This document shows positions 28,294-36,056 of a DNA stretch of 64,000 nt, in pieces. Source of the stretch: Zoogloeaceae bacterium (lineage in GTDB: Bacteria > Pseudomonadota > Gammaproteobacteria > Burkholderiales > Rhodocyclaceae); the NCBI GenBank assembly GCA_031287525.1, contig JAITSU010000002.1, forward strand, positions 1 to 64,000, in the 5' to 3' direction. The notes beneath the pieces were generated by a model. The model ran no database searches. It worked only from the letters and a program-made list of their open reading frames with translations, and had not been told where the DNA came from. Numbering within the stretch: position 1 is the stretch's first letter; every line of letters begins with the position of its first letter. The position numbers were made by a program, and so were the translations under genes.

Positions 28294-29961
28294 CTACTTG
28301 TACATCGAGATGCCGGCAGCGTCGAATGTCTCCAGGACGTGATGTTGCATATGACAATTCGGATGCAGCAGAACCAGATTGGTCAGCTTGTCCGAGCCTC
28401 GTTGTGATCGCTTGACGATGTGATGAAGATTCCATCCCGTATCTCGCGTGATTTTCTGGTTGTAGACAGGACATATCCCTTCTTGCAACCACCACAAATA
28501 CCGAAGCTTGTATCGCCCTTCGAGCGTCTTGTCCATGCGCCGTGCAAGCCGCTTGGAGAAATACTCGTCGAACTTCGGATCGTATGGATTCGCGTCCGCC
28601 ACTATCTTGGTATGGGGGCGTTTTAAGTACCCCGCCAAGACAGGTAGCAACTTGTCCTGATCCGCAAATTGCCAGTCACGTCCCTTGATGCTTTTGAAGT
28701 AGCGTCGTTTGATCCATCGTTTCCCCTTGTTCGGGTGGCGACGGGACGCCCAACGCCACAAAGCTTGCCAGATTTGGTGGTCGCATCTCGCAAATGTATG
28801 GGATGCCATTTGACTTCGGTGATAATTAGCCCATCCTCTGATGACAGGGGTTAGCTTTTCGATCACGTCAATCTGTCTGGCAGCCTTTCTCTCGCGCAGT
28901 AGTTCGCGGATTTTCCCCAAGAATGCTTTGACATTTTTCTTCGATGGCTGAGTAACCAGCATTCGATGGTCATGCCTGACATTCCACCCCAAAAAGTCGA
29001 ATCCTTCCGTCACATGCGTGATTTTGGTTTTCTTCTCCGCGAGGGTGAGTCCCCGTGTGGCAAGGAATTTCTCCACCAAGGGTTTGACCTTATCTGCCAG
29101 AAACTCCTGCGAGCTTCCGGTAATGATAAAGTCATCCGCGTACCGTACCAGATTGACTTTTGCCGCACGCGCTTCCCGCACCGTTCGGAACAACGTGGTT
29201 AGTTCGTGTTGCAGTCCATCCAGTGTCAGGTTCGCCAAAACAGGGGAAATGATACCTCCCTGCGGCGTACCTGCTTGCGTTGGGAAAAGCTTTCCCGTTT
29301 CGATAAAGCCTGCTTTCAACCACTTCCGAAGGATGCCTTTGTCCATGCAGACATTGGCAACCAGCCAGTCATGACTGATGTTGTCGAAACAACCTTTGAT
29401 GTCTCCTTCCAGCACCCATTTTGGCGATGCTTTCCGACCTAGCACGTTTCGCACTTGTTCGATCGCATCTGCCGTCGAGCGCTCACGTCTGAAACCGTAG
29501 GAATGAGGATCTGCTGTTGTTTCGGAGACAGGCTCCAGCGCCAGTAAATGCAGCGCTTGCATCGCTCGATCACGCATGGTGGGTATGCCCAGAGGACGTT
29601 TGTCACCATTTGCTTTCGGGATATAGATGCGACGTAATGGTAACGGTCTGTATTTCTTGTTGCCAAGATCAACTACCGCCTTCCATTTGTCATCCGGCGT
29701 ACCCCAGGTTTGTCCATCTACACCAGGAGTTTTCCGACCTTGATTCTCCGTGACCTTCCGTACTGCCAGCGTTTTCGCGCTGCTGGATTTGATCAGGAGT
29801 TTTTGCAGGGCGCGAACCTTACGCCATTCCCCTGCTTTTGCTGCCTTCGCTATACGTGTCTGTAGCCTCGCAATAACTTGATAAGCCTTGACCCAATAAA
29901 TCTCGTGCCAAGACTGCCAAGTCGTAGAGGCGACATCGCAATCGGACTGCATTGCGTCCAT
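28294..29961 (-). CDS. ltrA: Group II intron reverse transcriptase/maturase with HNH domain
   Basis: Intron-encoded protein of 555 residues. RT blocks are recognisable: LPLRRIYIPKANGDKRPLGIPT, SYGFRRERSTADAI, EGDIKGCFDNISH, GTPQGGIISPVLANLTL and the catalytic YADD at 274-277. A maturase X domain follows (LTPVIRGWANYHR). A C-terminal HNH endonuclease-type region (about 495-545) has NLHHIVKRSQRGSDKLTNLVLLHPNCH. Its first zinc knuckle reads CPVYNQ instead of the usual CPVC, so one Cys is missing. GGAGGT precedes the ATG by 6 nt, and the intact tRNA-Gly ends only 18 nt before it. The full-length frame suggests an active or recently active intron. Confidence 0.94.
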   Translation of the reverse strand: MDAMQSDCDVASTTWQSWHEIYWVKAYQVIARLQTRIAKAAKAGEWRKVRALQKLLIKSSSAKTLAVRKVTENQGRKTPGVDGQTWGTPDDKWKAVVDLGNKKYRPLPLRRIYIPKANGDKRPLGIPTMRDRAMQALHLLALEPVSETTADPHSYGFRRERSTADAIEQVRNVLGRKASPKWVLEGDIKGCFDNISHDWLVANVCMDKGILRKWLKAGFIETGKLFPTQAGTPQGGIISPVLANLTLDGLQHELTTLFRTVREARAAKVNLVRYADDFIITGSSQEFLADKVKPLVEKFLATRGLTLAEKKTKITHVTEGFDFLGWNVRHDHRMLVTQPSKKNVKAFLGKIRELLRERKAARQIDVIEKLTPVIRGWANYHRSQMASHTFARCDHQIWQALWRWASRRHPNKGKRWIKRRYFKSIKGRDWQFADQDKLLPVLAGYLKRPHTKIVADANPYDPKFDEYFSKRLARRMDKTLEGRYKLRYLWWLQEGICPVYNQKITRDTGWNLHHIVKRSQRGSDKLTNLVLLHPNCHMQHHVLETFDAAGISMYK

Positions 29962-29979
29962 ATCAACCTCCGGTTGTTA

Positions 29980-30054
29980 TGGAGCGGGTGAAGGGAGTCG
30001 AACCCTCGTCTCTTGCTTGGGAAGCAAGGGTAATAGCCGTTATACGACACCCGC
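29980..30054 (-). tRNA. tRNA-Gly(CCC), intact, inside the group II intron
   Basis: A complete 75-nt tRNA gene with encoded CCA: acceptor GCGGGTG/CACCCGC, anticodon stem CTTGC/GCAAG, loop TTCCCAA (anticodon CCC), and T arm GAGGG/CCCTT-type with TTCGACT. It resembles the split tRNA-Gly but is not identical, differing in the acceptor, D arm, anticodon stem and variable region. It lies within the intron, just before the maturase SD. TAGAAT followed by a GC-rich stretch is 42 nt upstream, so it probably has its own promoter. Confidence 0.95.
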
Positions 30055-30095
30055 TCTGAACCTTCGGAGGAAGACGCAATTATCCCCGGGCGGGG

Positions 30096-30101
30096 ATTCT
30101 A
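30096..30101 (-). promoter_or_regulatory. Probable -10 box for the intron-borne tRNA-Gly
   Basis: TAGAAT followed by CCCCGCCC is the arrangement usual for stable-RNA promoters with a GC-rich discriminator. It would give a 5' leader of about 35 nt. No good -35 is visible. Confidence 0.4.
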
Positions 30102-30997
30102 ACATCAACCCCCTCGGGTTTGCGATTAAACAGACCCTTCTTACGAAGAGTCACCAGATGGAAGTCTGCACGCTTTCGCGTCGGGGCGATCGTTTCATCC
30201 CCTATCCTCTCCATTACAGAGCGGCATTCGCTTTTTCCATCCTCCTCTACCTGCACAGGGACAACGACCCTTGCGAGGCGTCTTGTTCTGAAACACGTCT
30301 GCAATAGCGCCCCAATCAGTCGCAAAACTGACCGGAGTGTTATGGATTGCTTTCTGTTGTTAAAGAACGCCCATACAGGCTTACCGCGTTCCGTACAAGT
30401 AACGGAGTTGGGAAGGTCTCGCCTTTTCACCGGTGATACAAATGTCAGCGTATCCACACCAAGCAGGTGGACAACCGATCACATGCCTTTTGGCAAAGCC
30501 CGGTACTGCAAGTTGCTTTTGGCTTATCAAGCTTAACGGTGTTTAACAGCGATTCACTTACGTTGACCATCCAACCCAGCCTAGCGCCTCATCCGGATGC
30601 AACTTCCGAAATCACGCCAAGCCCCTCGCGGAGTATGGCGTACCCCTAAAGGTGGCTACATTGTCAGAGCGCTTAGTACCCCACCGTTGCCAGTGACGCA
30701 CTGCTCCTAGGCTACGAGGTGCTGAAACCCCGGTTCAACCTATTTTCCTACTACTGGACAGCAATGAGAAAATGCCATCCGAAAATAGCAGAACAATTAC
30801 TTGTACAGCTTTCGCCGTCAAGGTTACCCACTTGGAAAAGTGGATGAGAGCAGGTTTTCGCAGAATGAAGCGTCTGACAAGTAACCAGTAACCTTTGCGA
30901 CTCGCGTCGCACGCTTGGGAAGCTAGGGTATTACCATTATACGACGCCCGCATTGATCATCGTTCGGTCACATTCAGGGTGCGCGGAACGAGGCGCG

Positions 30998-31026
30998 ATT
31001 GTATGCCGCTTTGCCAGCGAATTCAA
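30998..31026 (-). promoter_or_regulatory. Promoter of the split tRNA-Gly gene
   Basis: On the minus strand TTGAAT (31026-31021), a 17-nt spacer and TACAAT (31003-30998) are followed by a GC-rich discriminator. The tRNA 5' end is 47 nt downstream. The promoter overlaps the end of the preceding gene's intergenic space, so the tRNA is independently transcribed. Confidence 0.7.
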
Positions 31027-31033
31027 TGGTGGC

Positions 31034-31690
31034 TTACGGCTTGTTGCCGGGACGGATGGTGCGGGTGCGGGGTAGCGAGCGTTCGATGTTGGCAAGTCCT
31101 TCCAGTTGAGTCTGCAATTCGCTGACCTGGCGTTTGGTCTCGCTCGCCTGTCGCTGGGTTTCCAGCAATTTTTGATATTGCCTTTCCATCTGTGTGTTTT
31201 GACGGCGCAGGGTGTTTTCCTGCCGCAGACGTTCGGTATAGACATCCGCCAGCAGACGGATGATGGGGCGCAGGTAATAGACATCGGCATTGATGGTGTT
31301 GGATTTCAGCAAATTTGCCAGCATACCGTTGGCGCGCGTCAGATCAGGATTGGGTTGGCGGGGATGCCCCAGTACCATCGCCTGACGTATCTGGGTGTCG
31401 GGCGCGGAACCGAGTTGGGCGAGCAATCGGCGTTCGCGCGCCAGGTCGTTGGCGGACATTGTGGATAGCGCCTGATAATAGGCGAGCAGGGCTTCCGGTG
31501 TTGAGCTTGATCTGTCCAGATTGACGACGACCGCGCTGCGGGTATTGTTATCCTTGTTTTTATTCTTGGCTTTTGCCGTGGATGGGCTGTCGGGCGTTGT
31601 AACGCAGCCTGCCGCGAGCAGACCGGCAGAGGCGACGAGCAGACAGGTTTTGAGCCGCGCTGCCACAGAGGAGAAGAAATCAGTTTTCAT
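31034..31690 (-). CDS. qseG: QseG-like outer-membrane lipoprotein
   Basis: Lipoprotein of 218 residues. The signal ends LLAAGC with a lipobox Cys near residue 29. A helical C-terminal half has a predicted coiled coil (RQENTLRRQNTQMERQYQKLL). QseG/YfhG-type lipoproteins interact with the QseE/GlrK sensor. The ATG at 31690 overlaps the kinase gene's end, so the two are translationally coupled. A longer frame to 31726 would remove the signal peptide from the N-terminus. The usual third gene, the sigma-54-dependent regulator glrR/qseF, is absent downstream; the split tRNA-Gly lies there. Confidence 0.75.
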   Translation of the reverse strand: MKTDFFSSVAARLKTCLLVASAGLLAAGCVTTPDSPSTAKAKNKNKDNNTRSAVVVNLDRSSSTPEALLAYYQALSTMSANDLARERRLLAQLGSAPDTQIRQAMVLGHPRQPNPDLTRANGMLANLLKSNTINADVYYLRPIIRLLADVYTERLRQENTLRRQNTQMERQYQKLLETQRQASETKRQVSELQTQLEGLANIERSLPRTRTIRPGNKP

Positions 31691-33083
31691 GGGGTAAGTC
31701 CACGCAGAAACAGGCGCCCGCGCCATTGTTTATGTATTGTACATTTCCGCCCATGATACACGTCAACTCGCGCACAATGGTCAGTCCGACGCCACTGCCC
31801 TGATGCTCATCCGCCGTCTGGAAGGCGCTTTGATAGAAGGGGTCGAAAATGTGTTCGGCGTCTTCGGGCGTGATGCCTGTTCCCTGATCCTGACATTCCA
31901 GACGCAGCTTGTCTTCGTCACTGGTTGCGGAGAGGGTGATTTCGCCGTCTTGCGGGCTGAAAGCGATGGCGTTTTGCAGCAGCGCCGCCAATATGGCGCC
32001 CACGTTTTCGGTATCCAGCGGCACATGCGCTTCCGGCGCTTCAATGCGGATTTTGATATTTTTGCTCTGGCTCTGTTCGGATTGGGCATCAACGGCAAGT
32101 CGCAGAAATTGCGACAGGGAAACCTGTTGGCGCTGTTGTCGGCGGGCTTCAAAAACCTGCGTGGTTATGCGCGTCAGTCCATCCAGTTGTTTCATCAGGA
32201 TGTCGGCATTGTGCCGCAGGATGTCGAGGATGCTTTCCTGATTTGCTGGCGTCGTGTTTTCGGCAAACAGGGTGCAGGCTTCCCGGACAGCGATGATGGG
32301 CATTTTCAGTTCCTGCGAGATATGGCGAAAAACGGTTTTCCGGTCATTTTCAAGACTGGCGAGGCGCTGACGCAACCATTCCAGTCGCGTCCCCAGACGC
32401 TGCATGTCGGCGGGACCATGCACGGAGACCTTGTTGTCGAGATAACCGCGTCCCATCAGGGTAATCGCCTGCTCCATCTGGCGCAGGGGACGAATCAGCC
32501 ACCAGCCCAGAATGATGGCGGCCACGGTGGATACCACGAGCGCGAACAGGAATTGCAGTTTCAGTCGCACCTGTTTGCCTTCCAGTTCCGTTAACTGGCG
32601 TTGGTTGTGGGCATCCGCCCACTGCTGGCAGGTTTGGCGGATACGATTGTAGAGATCCGTCAGCCTTGAAAATTGTGTCTGCATGATCAGCGGGGTTGAT
32701 TCCGCGCCGGAATTTTCCAGGTTTGTCACCAGTTCACGGGTGGCGCTGTGCCATTCTTCCAGCAAAGGGCGCAAGGGAATGTCCTCATAGGCTTCCAGTT
32801 GTCGCATCAAATCCGCGGATTGATTCAGGGTGGCGTCAAAGCTGGCGCGAAAAGCATCCTGGCGTACCAGCAGGTATTGGCGGGCGCTGCGTTCCAGATC
32901 GGTGTTGCGTTCGCCGAGTTCCTGCAAGGTGGTGGTCAGGCGCACAGATTGTTCGTTGCTGTTGCGGCTTTGCGTGACCAGCCATTCCAGCAGTTGCCAG
33001 CTTTGTATGACCGTGCCGCCCAACAGAATGAGAATCAGGGTAAACCAGATCACCATGACTTGACGGGATGATATCCGAATCAT
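31680..33083 (-). CDS. qseE: Sensor histidine kinase, QseE/GlrK-like
   Basis: Two-component sensor of 467 residues. Membrane helices lie at about 10-28 and 178-197 and flank a helical periplasmic domain, followed by HAMP and a HisKA domain with H254. The H box reads FRHISQELKMPI, with Q in place of the usual second H. HATPase motifs are LLQNAIAFSP (N box), DQGTGI and GSGVGLTIV. Its similarity to GlrK and the linked QseG lipoprotein suggest an envelope-stress sensor. No response-regulator gene is adjacent. Confidence 0.85.
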   Translation of the reverse strand: MIRISSRQVMVIWFTLILILLGGTVIQSWQLLEWLVTQSRNSNEQSVRLTTTLQELGERNTDLERSARQYLLVRQDAFRASFDATLNQSADLMRQLEAYEDIPLRPLLEEWHSATRELVTNLENSGAESTPLIMQTQFSRLTDLYNRIRQTCQQWADAHNQRQLTELEGKQVRLKLQFLFALVVSTVAAIILGWWLIRPLRQMEQAITLMGRGYLDNKVSVHGPADMQRLGTRLEWLRQRLASLENDRKTVFRHISQELKMPIIAVREACTLFAENTTPANQESILDILRHNADILMKQLDGLTRITTQVFEARRQQRQQVSLSQFLRLAVDAQSEQSQSKNIKIRIEAPEAHVPLDTENVGAILAALLQNAIAFSPQDGEITLSATSDEDKLRLECQDQGTGITPEDAEHIFDPFYQSAFQTADEHQGSGVGLTIVRELTCIMGGNVQYINNGAGACFCVDLPHEN

Positions 33084-33162
33084 GAGTTCTCCTGTTTTTA
33101 TGAAGTCTGTAAGTATAAACCGTATTTGTCATACCGCGATATTTACGCTGTCCATTATATCA

Positions 33163-34092
33163 TCAGTCGCGTAATTCCCGACCCGTCAAGCGGATGAACA
33201 CATCTTCCAGATTGGCGGCGCGATGCAGATAACGCAGGTTTTTGCGGGCAAGAATCGCCAGCAGCGCTTGCGCGTCCTGACAGTAAAAAAAGGTGGTTTC
33301 GCCGGTTTTTTCCATGCGAACTCCATGCAGTCTGGCGCTGTCCGCCCGTATTGCGTCGGCGTCTTCCAGCACTTCGATGACCTGCGGCTCGATGTGTTGG
33401 GCGATGAGTGCTCTTGGGCTTCCGGCGGCGATTTTTCGCCCGTTGTCGATGATGATCAACTGGTCGCAGAGGCGTTCGGCTTCGTCCATGAAATGCGTGG
33501 TCAGCAGCAGGGTCTTGCCCGCGTTTTTCAAGCTGTTCAGGCGATCCCAAATCAGGCGGCGGGCTTGCGGGTCAAGACCCGTGGTGGGTTCGTCGAGAAA
33601 CAGGATGTCTGGGTCATTGACCAGCGCGCGCGCCAGCGTGAGGCGGCGTTTCATGCCGCCAGAGAGGGTATTGATGCGGGCGTCGCGCTTGTTTTCCAGA
33701 CTGGAAAATTGCAGCAGCCAGGAGAGGCGCGGTTCGATGTCGGCTCGCGTCAGCCCGAAATAACGCCCGAACACAAACAGGTTTTCGCTGACGGTAAAAT
33801 CGGGGTCGAGATTGTCGAATTGCGGCACGACGCCGACACGCTGACGGGCGGTTTTCGCTTCGGCAGGAATGGGCAGCCCCGCCAGCGTGATGTGTCCGGC
33901 ATCGGGCGCGGTCAGTCCCAGACAGAGTTTCAGGGTGGTGGTCTTGCCCGCCCCGTTGGGACCGAGCAACCCGAAACATTGCCCCTTTTCCAGCGCGAAA
34001 GAGAGTTGATCCACAACGGGAACTTGCGCGTAAGTCTTGTGCAAATCCTGTACGGTCAATGGGCGTGGCGGCGCGGCGTCCATCAATGCCAT
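33163..34092 (-). CDS. ABC transporter ATP-binding protein, NodI-like
   Basis: ATPase subunit of 309 residues: Walker [11 protein letters not shown], signature LSGGMKRRL, Walker [13 protein letters not shown], and an H-loop in TTHFMDEAE. The whole protein resembles the NodI/drug-export family, including the C-terminal extension. The likely permease (NodJ-like) is 23 kb away at 57257-58027, so the two may form one exporter. The start may also be the ATG at 34083, which overlaps the preceding stop (TGATG). Confidence 0.88.
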   Translation of the reverse strand: MALMDAAPPRPLTVQDLHKTYAQVPVVDQLSFALEKGQCFGLLGPNGAGKTTTLKLCLGLTAPDAGHITLAGLPIPAEAKTARQRVGVVPQFDNLDPDFTVSENLFVFGRYFGLTRADIEPRLSWLLQFSSLENKRDARINTLSGGMKRRLTLARALVNDPDILFLDEPTTGLDPQARRLIWDRLNSLKNAGKTLLLTTHFMDEAERLCDQLIIIDNGRKIAAGSPRALIAQHIEPQVIEVLEDADAIRADSARLHGVRMEKTGETTFFYCQDAQALLAILARKNLRYLHRAANLEDVFIRLTGRELRD

Positions 34093-34730
34093 GCCCGGAT
34101 GATGATGTCACGAATCAGGTGCAGTCGCCGGTGGAAAAAATGGTCTGCGCCGGGAATCACCACGACGGGCAGGTCTTGCGGCGCGGCCCAGGCGAGCACA
34201 TTGGCAAGCGGCACGGTGCTGTCGGCAGCGCCGTGAATAAGAATGGTGTCGGCGGGTACGGCTTCGGTATCGTAATGGCGCGTGCCTTCCACGAAACCGG
34301 CTGCCGTGCCGACCAGCACCAGCCGTTTTGCAGGTCGTCCGGCAACTGCCAGACGGCGGGCGAGATGGGTCTGGCAGTAAGCGCCGAAAGAAAAACCGGC
34401 GAGCGCCACGGGGAGTTTGTGTTGCGGGTCAAATCGCGCATGGGCGAAGTCGAGCGTCGCCATGAGGTCATCGACTTCGCCCACGCCTTCATCGTGTGTG
34501 CCTTCGCTGCGACCGACGCCGCGAAAATTGGGGCGCAGGGCGGCGTAACCCAGATGCAGAAAAGTTTTGGCCAAGGTATGGACGACCTTGTTGGTATTCG
34601 CGCCGCCGCCTGCGGGATGCGGATGCGCGACCAGCGCAATGCCCGTGAGCGGTTGTGGCGGAACTTCCAGGATGACTTCGATATTGCCGACTGCGCCAGC
34701 GACATCGACGTTTGTTGCGCTGACGCTCAT
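34083..34730 (-). CDS. Alpha/beta hydrolase (COG2945-like)
   Basis: Serine hydrolase fold of 215 residues. The nucleophile elbow is GFSFG, an HPHPAGGG oxyanion-hole region lies upstream, and D and H candidates occur in HGAADSTVP and [10 protein letters not shown]. The substrate is unknown. The start overlaps the preceding ferredoxin stop (ATGA) and the stop overlaps the ABC gene, giving a tight three-gene operon. Confidence 0.85.
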   Translation of the reverse strand: MSVSATNVDVAGAVGNIEVILEVPPQPLTGIALVAHPHPAGGGANTNKVVHTLAKTFLHLGYAALRPNFRGVGRSEGTHDEGVGEVDDLMATLDFAHARFDPQHKLPVALAGFSFGAYCQTHLARRLAVAGRPAKRLVLVGTAAGFVEGTRHYDTEAVPADTILIHGAADSTVPLANVLAWAAPQDLPVVVIPGADHFFHRRLHLIRDIIIRAWH

Positions 34731-35035
34731 GTCACCAACAAACGTTCGACGCGCTCATCCTTGAATAAATGGCGCTGGATGATTTCTTCGAGGTCTTCTT
34801 CGTCGATGAAGGTGTACCAGACGGCTTCCGGGTAAATCACCAGCATCGGTGCCCTGTCGCAGCGACCCAGACAGCCCGCCTTGCTGACGCGGATTCCGGC
34901 GGCGTCCGCGCCCAGTTCTTTGGCGCGTTTTTTGATGAAGCCAAACAGTTCGTCGCCGCCGCGTGGATTACAACTGGGTTGACCTTCGGGACGTGGATTG
35001 GTGCAGATGAAAAGATGTTTTTTGAAGAAGCTCAT
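34727..35035 (-). CDS. Thioredoxin-like [2Fe-2S] ferredoxin
   Basis: A 102-residue protein of the Shethna/NuoE-like thioredoxin fold. Candidate cluster ligands are C11 (FICTN), C22 (PSCNP), and the pair in KAGCLGRCDRAP. The redox partner is unknown. It is first in the operon with the hydrolase and ABC ATPase and follows a terminator. Confidence 0.88.
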   Translation of the reverse strand: MSFFKKHLFICTNPRPEGQPSCNPRGGDELFGFIKKRAKELGADAAGIRVSKAGCLGRCDRAPMLVIYPEAVWYTFIDEEDLEEIIQRHLFKDERVERLLVT

Positions 35036-35053
35036 GGTGGGAAAATACCGATA

Positions 35054-35078
35054 AAAAAACCGACCGTCGCGGTCGGTT
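35054..35078 (-). terminator. Terminator between FHA gene and ferredoxin operon
   Basis: Stem AACCGACC/GGTCGGTT with a run of T on the minus strand (35059-35053). It separates the FHA gene transcript from the downstream operon. Confidence 0.85.
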
Positions 35079-35095
35079 GGCGGGTTGAAGGGCGC

Positions 35096-36001
35096 TCAGA
35101 TATATTCAAATTCCAGCCGCTTCGCGTCCTGATCGCGGGTGGAAGCGCCCAGAGAGACTACGCCCGTTTCGTGCAGGGGCAGACCGTCTTTACGCAAAAA
35201 GACCTCCGGCGCGTTGGTGTGTTTGAGGAAAGTGCCGTTGGTGCTCATATCCACCAGACAATAATGCCCGCCCCTGCGCTCGATGCGGGCGTGCTGGCGG
35301 GAAACGCGGCTGTCGTCAATCACGAAGTCATTGTGGTGTTCGCGCCCCAGGGTAATGAAGGGCGTTCTTTCATCGAGGATGATTTTTTTGTCGCCATAAT
35401 GCACGACCAATCGGGTTTGCGCGCCGCTGATACTCACGGGCGCAACATTTTCGCCCGACGCGAATTCCTGCGACAGCAGCATGGTGGAGGTCAGCGTGAC
35501 CGGCAGGTCTTCATCGTTTTCGTGCCAGATCAATTCCATGATCTGGGCGGCTTCCTTGTCGTTGCCAAGGTTGAGTTGCTGATGCAGGTCGCGTATTTTC
35601 AGCCCGACATTGGCGGCGACTTCGAGCAGGGTTTTCCGGTCACAGAGAATCTGGTTGGGCAGGGAGAGTTCCAGCAGTTTGCCGACGCCCTGCGCGGCTT
35701 GCTCTTCGGTGGGCGCTGACAGCAGGGCGAGGCGGATACTGAGCTTGACCCCGGCGACCGAAGGCACGTCCGCCGAGCGACGCTGCATTTCGATGGCGGC
35801 CAGACAGGCTTCTTCGGACGAGGGGAAAATGAAACCGATGCGTCCATTGGGAGATGAATCCAGGACACGACCACGGAATCCTTCGCCTGCGCGCTCAATT
35901 TTTTTGAGGCAACGGGTGACGGTATGTTCGGATTCCTGCTCGCCCAGCCGATTGACCAGACGTATACCTCCGACGACTTCGCCGCGAACTATGGTAATCA
36001 C
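35096..36001 (-). CDS. FHA-domain protein with cyclase-like N-terminal region
   Basis: About 301 residues. The C-terminal FHA domain has TLGREHHNDFVIDDSRVSRQHARIERR, then VDMSTNGTF, which keeps the phosphothreonine-binding Arg, Ser and Asn residues. The N-terminal ~150 residues resemble a class III nucleotide cyclase fold (RLALLSAPTEEQAAQGVGKLLE) but show no clear metal-binding Asp pair, so the domain is likely non-catalytic. I prefer the GTG at 36001 (GGGAA SD) over a TTG at 36034; this is uncertain. It is a single gene ended by a terminator. It probably reads Ser/Thr phosphorylation, but no kinase is in the window. Confidence 0.75.
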   Translation of the reverse strand: MITIVRGEVVGGIRLVNRLGEQESEHTVTRCLKKIERAGEGFRGRVLDSSPNGRIGFIFPSSEEACLAAIEMQRRSADVPSVAGVKLSIRLALLSAPTEEQAAQGVGKLLELSLPNQILCDRKTLLEVAANVGLKIRDLHQQLNLGNDKEAAQIMELIWHENDEDLPVTLTSTMLLSQEFASGENVAPVSISGAQTRLVVHYGDKKIILDERTPFITLGREHHNDFVIDDSRVSRQHARIERRGGHYCLVDMSTNGTFLKHTNAPEVFLRKDGLPLHETGVVSLGASTRDQDAKRLEFEYI

Positions 36002-36056
36002 TGTAATTTCCCAAGATGAGCCAATTAGTTCCAATCATACCAAAAGTCTGGCAAAT

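Larger units (their letters stand above)
28200..30912 (-). mobile_element. Group II intron carrying an intact tRNA-Gly(CCC)
   Basis: A 2713-nt intron inserted in tRNA-Gly. The 5' end is GTGCGAC (30912). About 857 nt of RNA domains I-III follow, then an intact tRNA-Gly gene (30054-29980), the maturase ORF (29961-28294), domain V (28274-28241) and domain VI (28240-28200) with a bulged A at 28206, seven nt from the 3' end. EBS1 GCUUGG (30464-30459), in a loop closed by UCCAC/GUGGA, is complementary to IBS1 CCAAGC at the end of the 5' exon. EBS2 AAGCU (30534-30530) is complementary to AGCUU just upstream of it. The 3' end reads ..ACCCGCC instead of the usual AY, so the exact 3' junction is uncertain by 1-2 nt. 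Confidence 0.92.
28165..30951 (-). tRNA. tRNA-Gly(CCC), split by a group II intron
   Basis: The 5' part is 30951-30913 (39 nt, GCGGGCG..CTTCCCAAGC). The 3' part is 28199-28165 (35 nt, TAGAGCC.. to the encoded CCA). Joined, they give a complete 74-nt tRNA: acceptor GCGGGCG/CGCCCGC with discriminator U, D arm GUAU/AUAC, anticodon stem CUAGC/GCUAG, loop UUCCCAA with anticodon CCC, and T arm GUGGG/CCCAU. The break falls between positions 40 and 41, in the 3' strand of the anticodon stem. A good promoter lies upstream (30998-31026) and a terminator downstream. The gene is functional only if the intron is spliced. Confidence 0.93.

Noticed and set aside
30467-30649. Plus-strand ORFs opposite the intron's 5' domains
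   Set aside because: These are antisense to ribozyme sequence and have no SD or recognisable domain.
28165-30951. Integrative element inserted at a tRNA att site
   Set aside because: There is no integrase, and the tRNA 3' end is not duplicated at the far side. Instead the tRNA is interrupted in its anticodon stem, and the ends carry group II intron signatures (GTGCG start, domains V/VI, EBS/IBS pairing).
28165-30951. Trans-split or permuted tRNA gene
   Set aside because: The two halves are in normal order, on the same strand, with a promoter before and a terminator after. The intervening sequence has all the parts of a group II intron.
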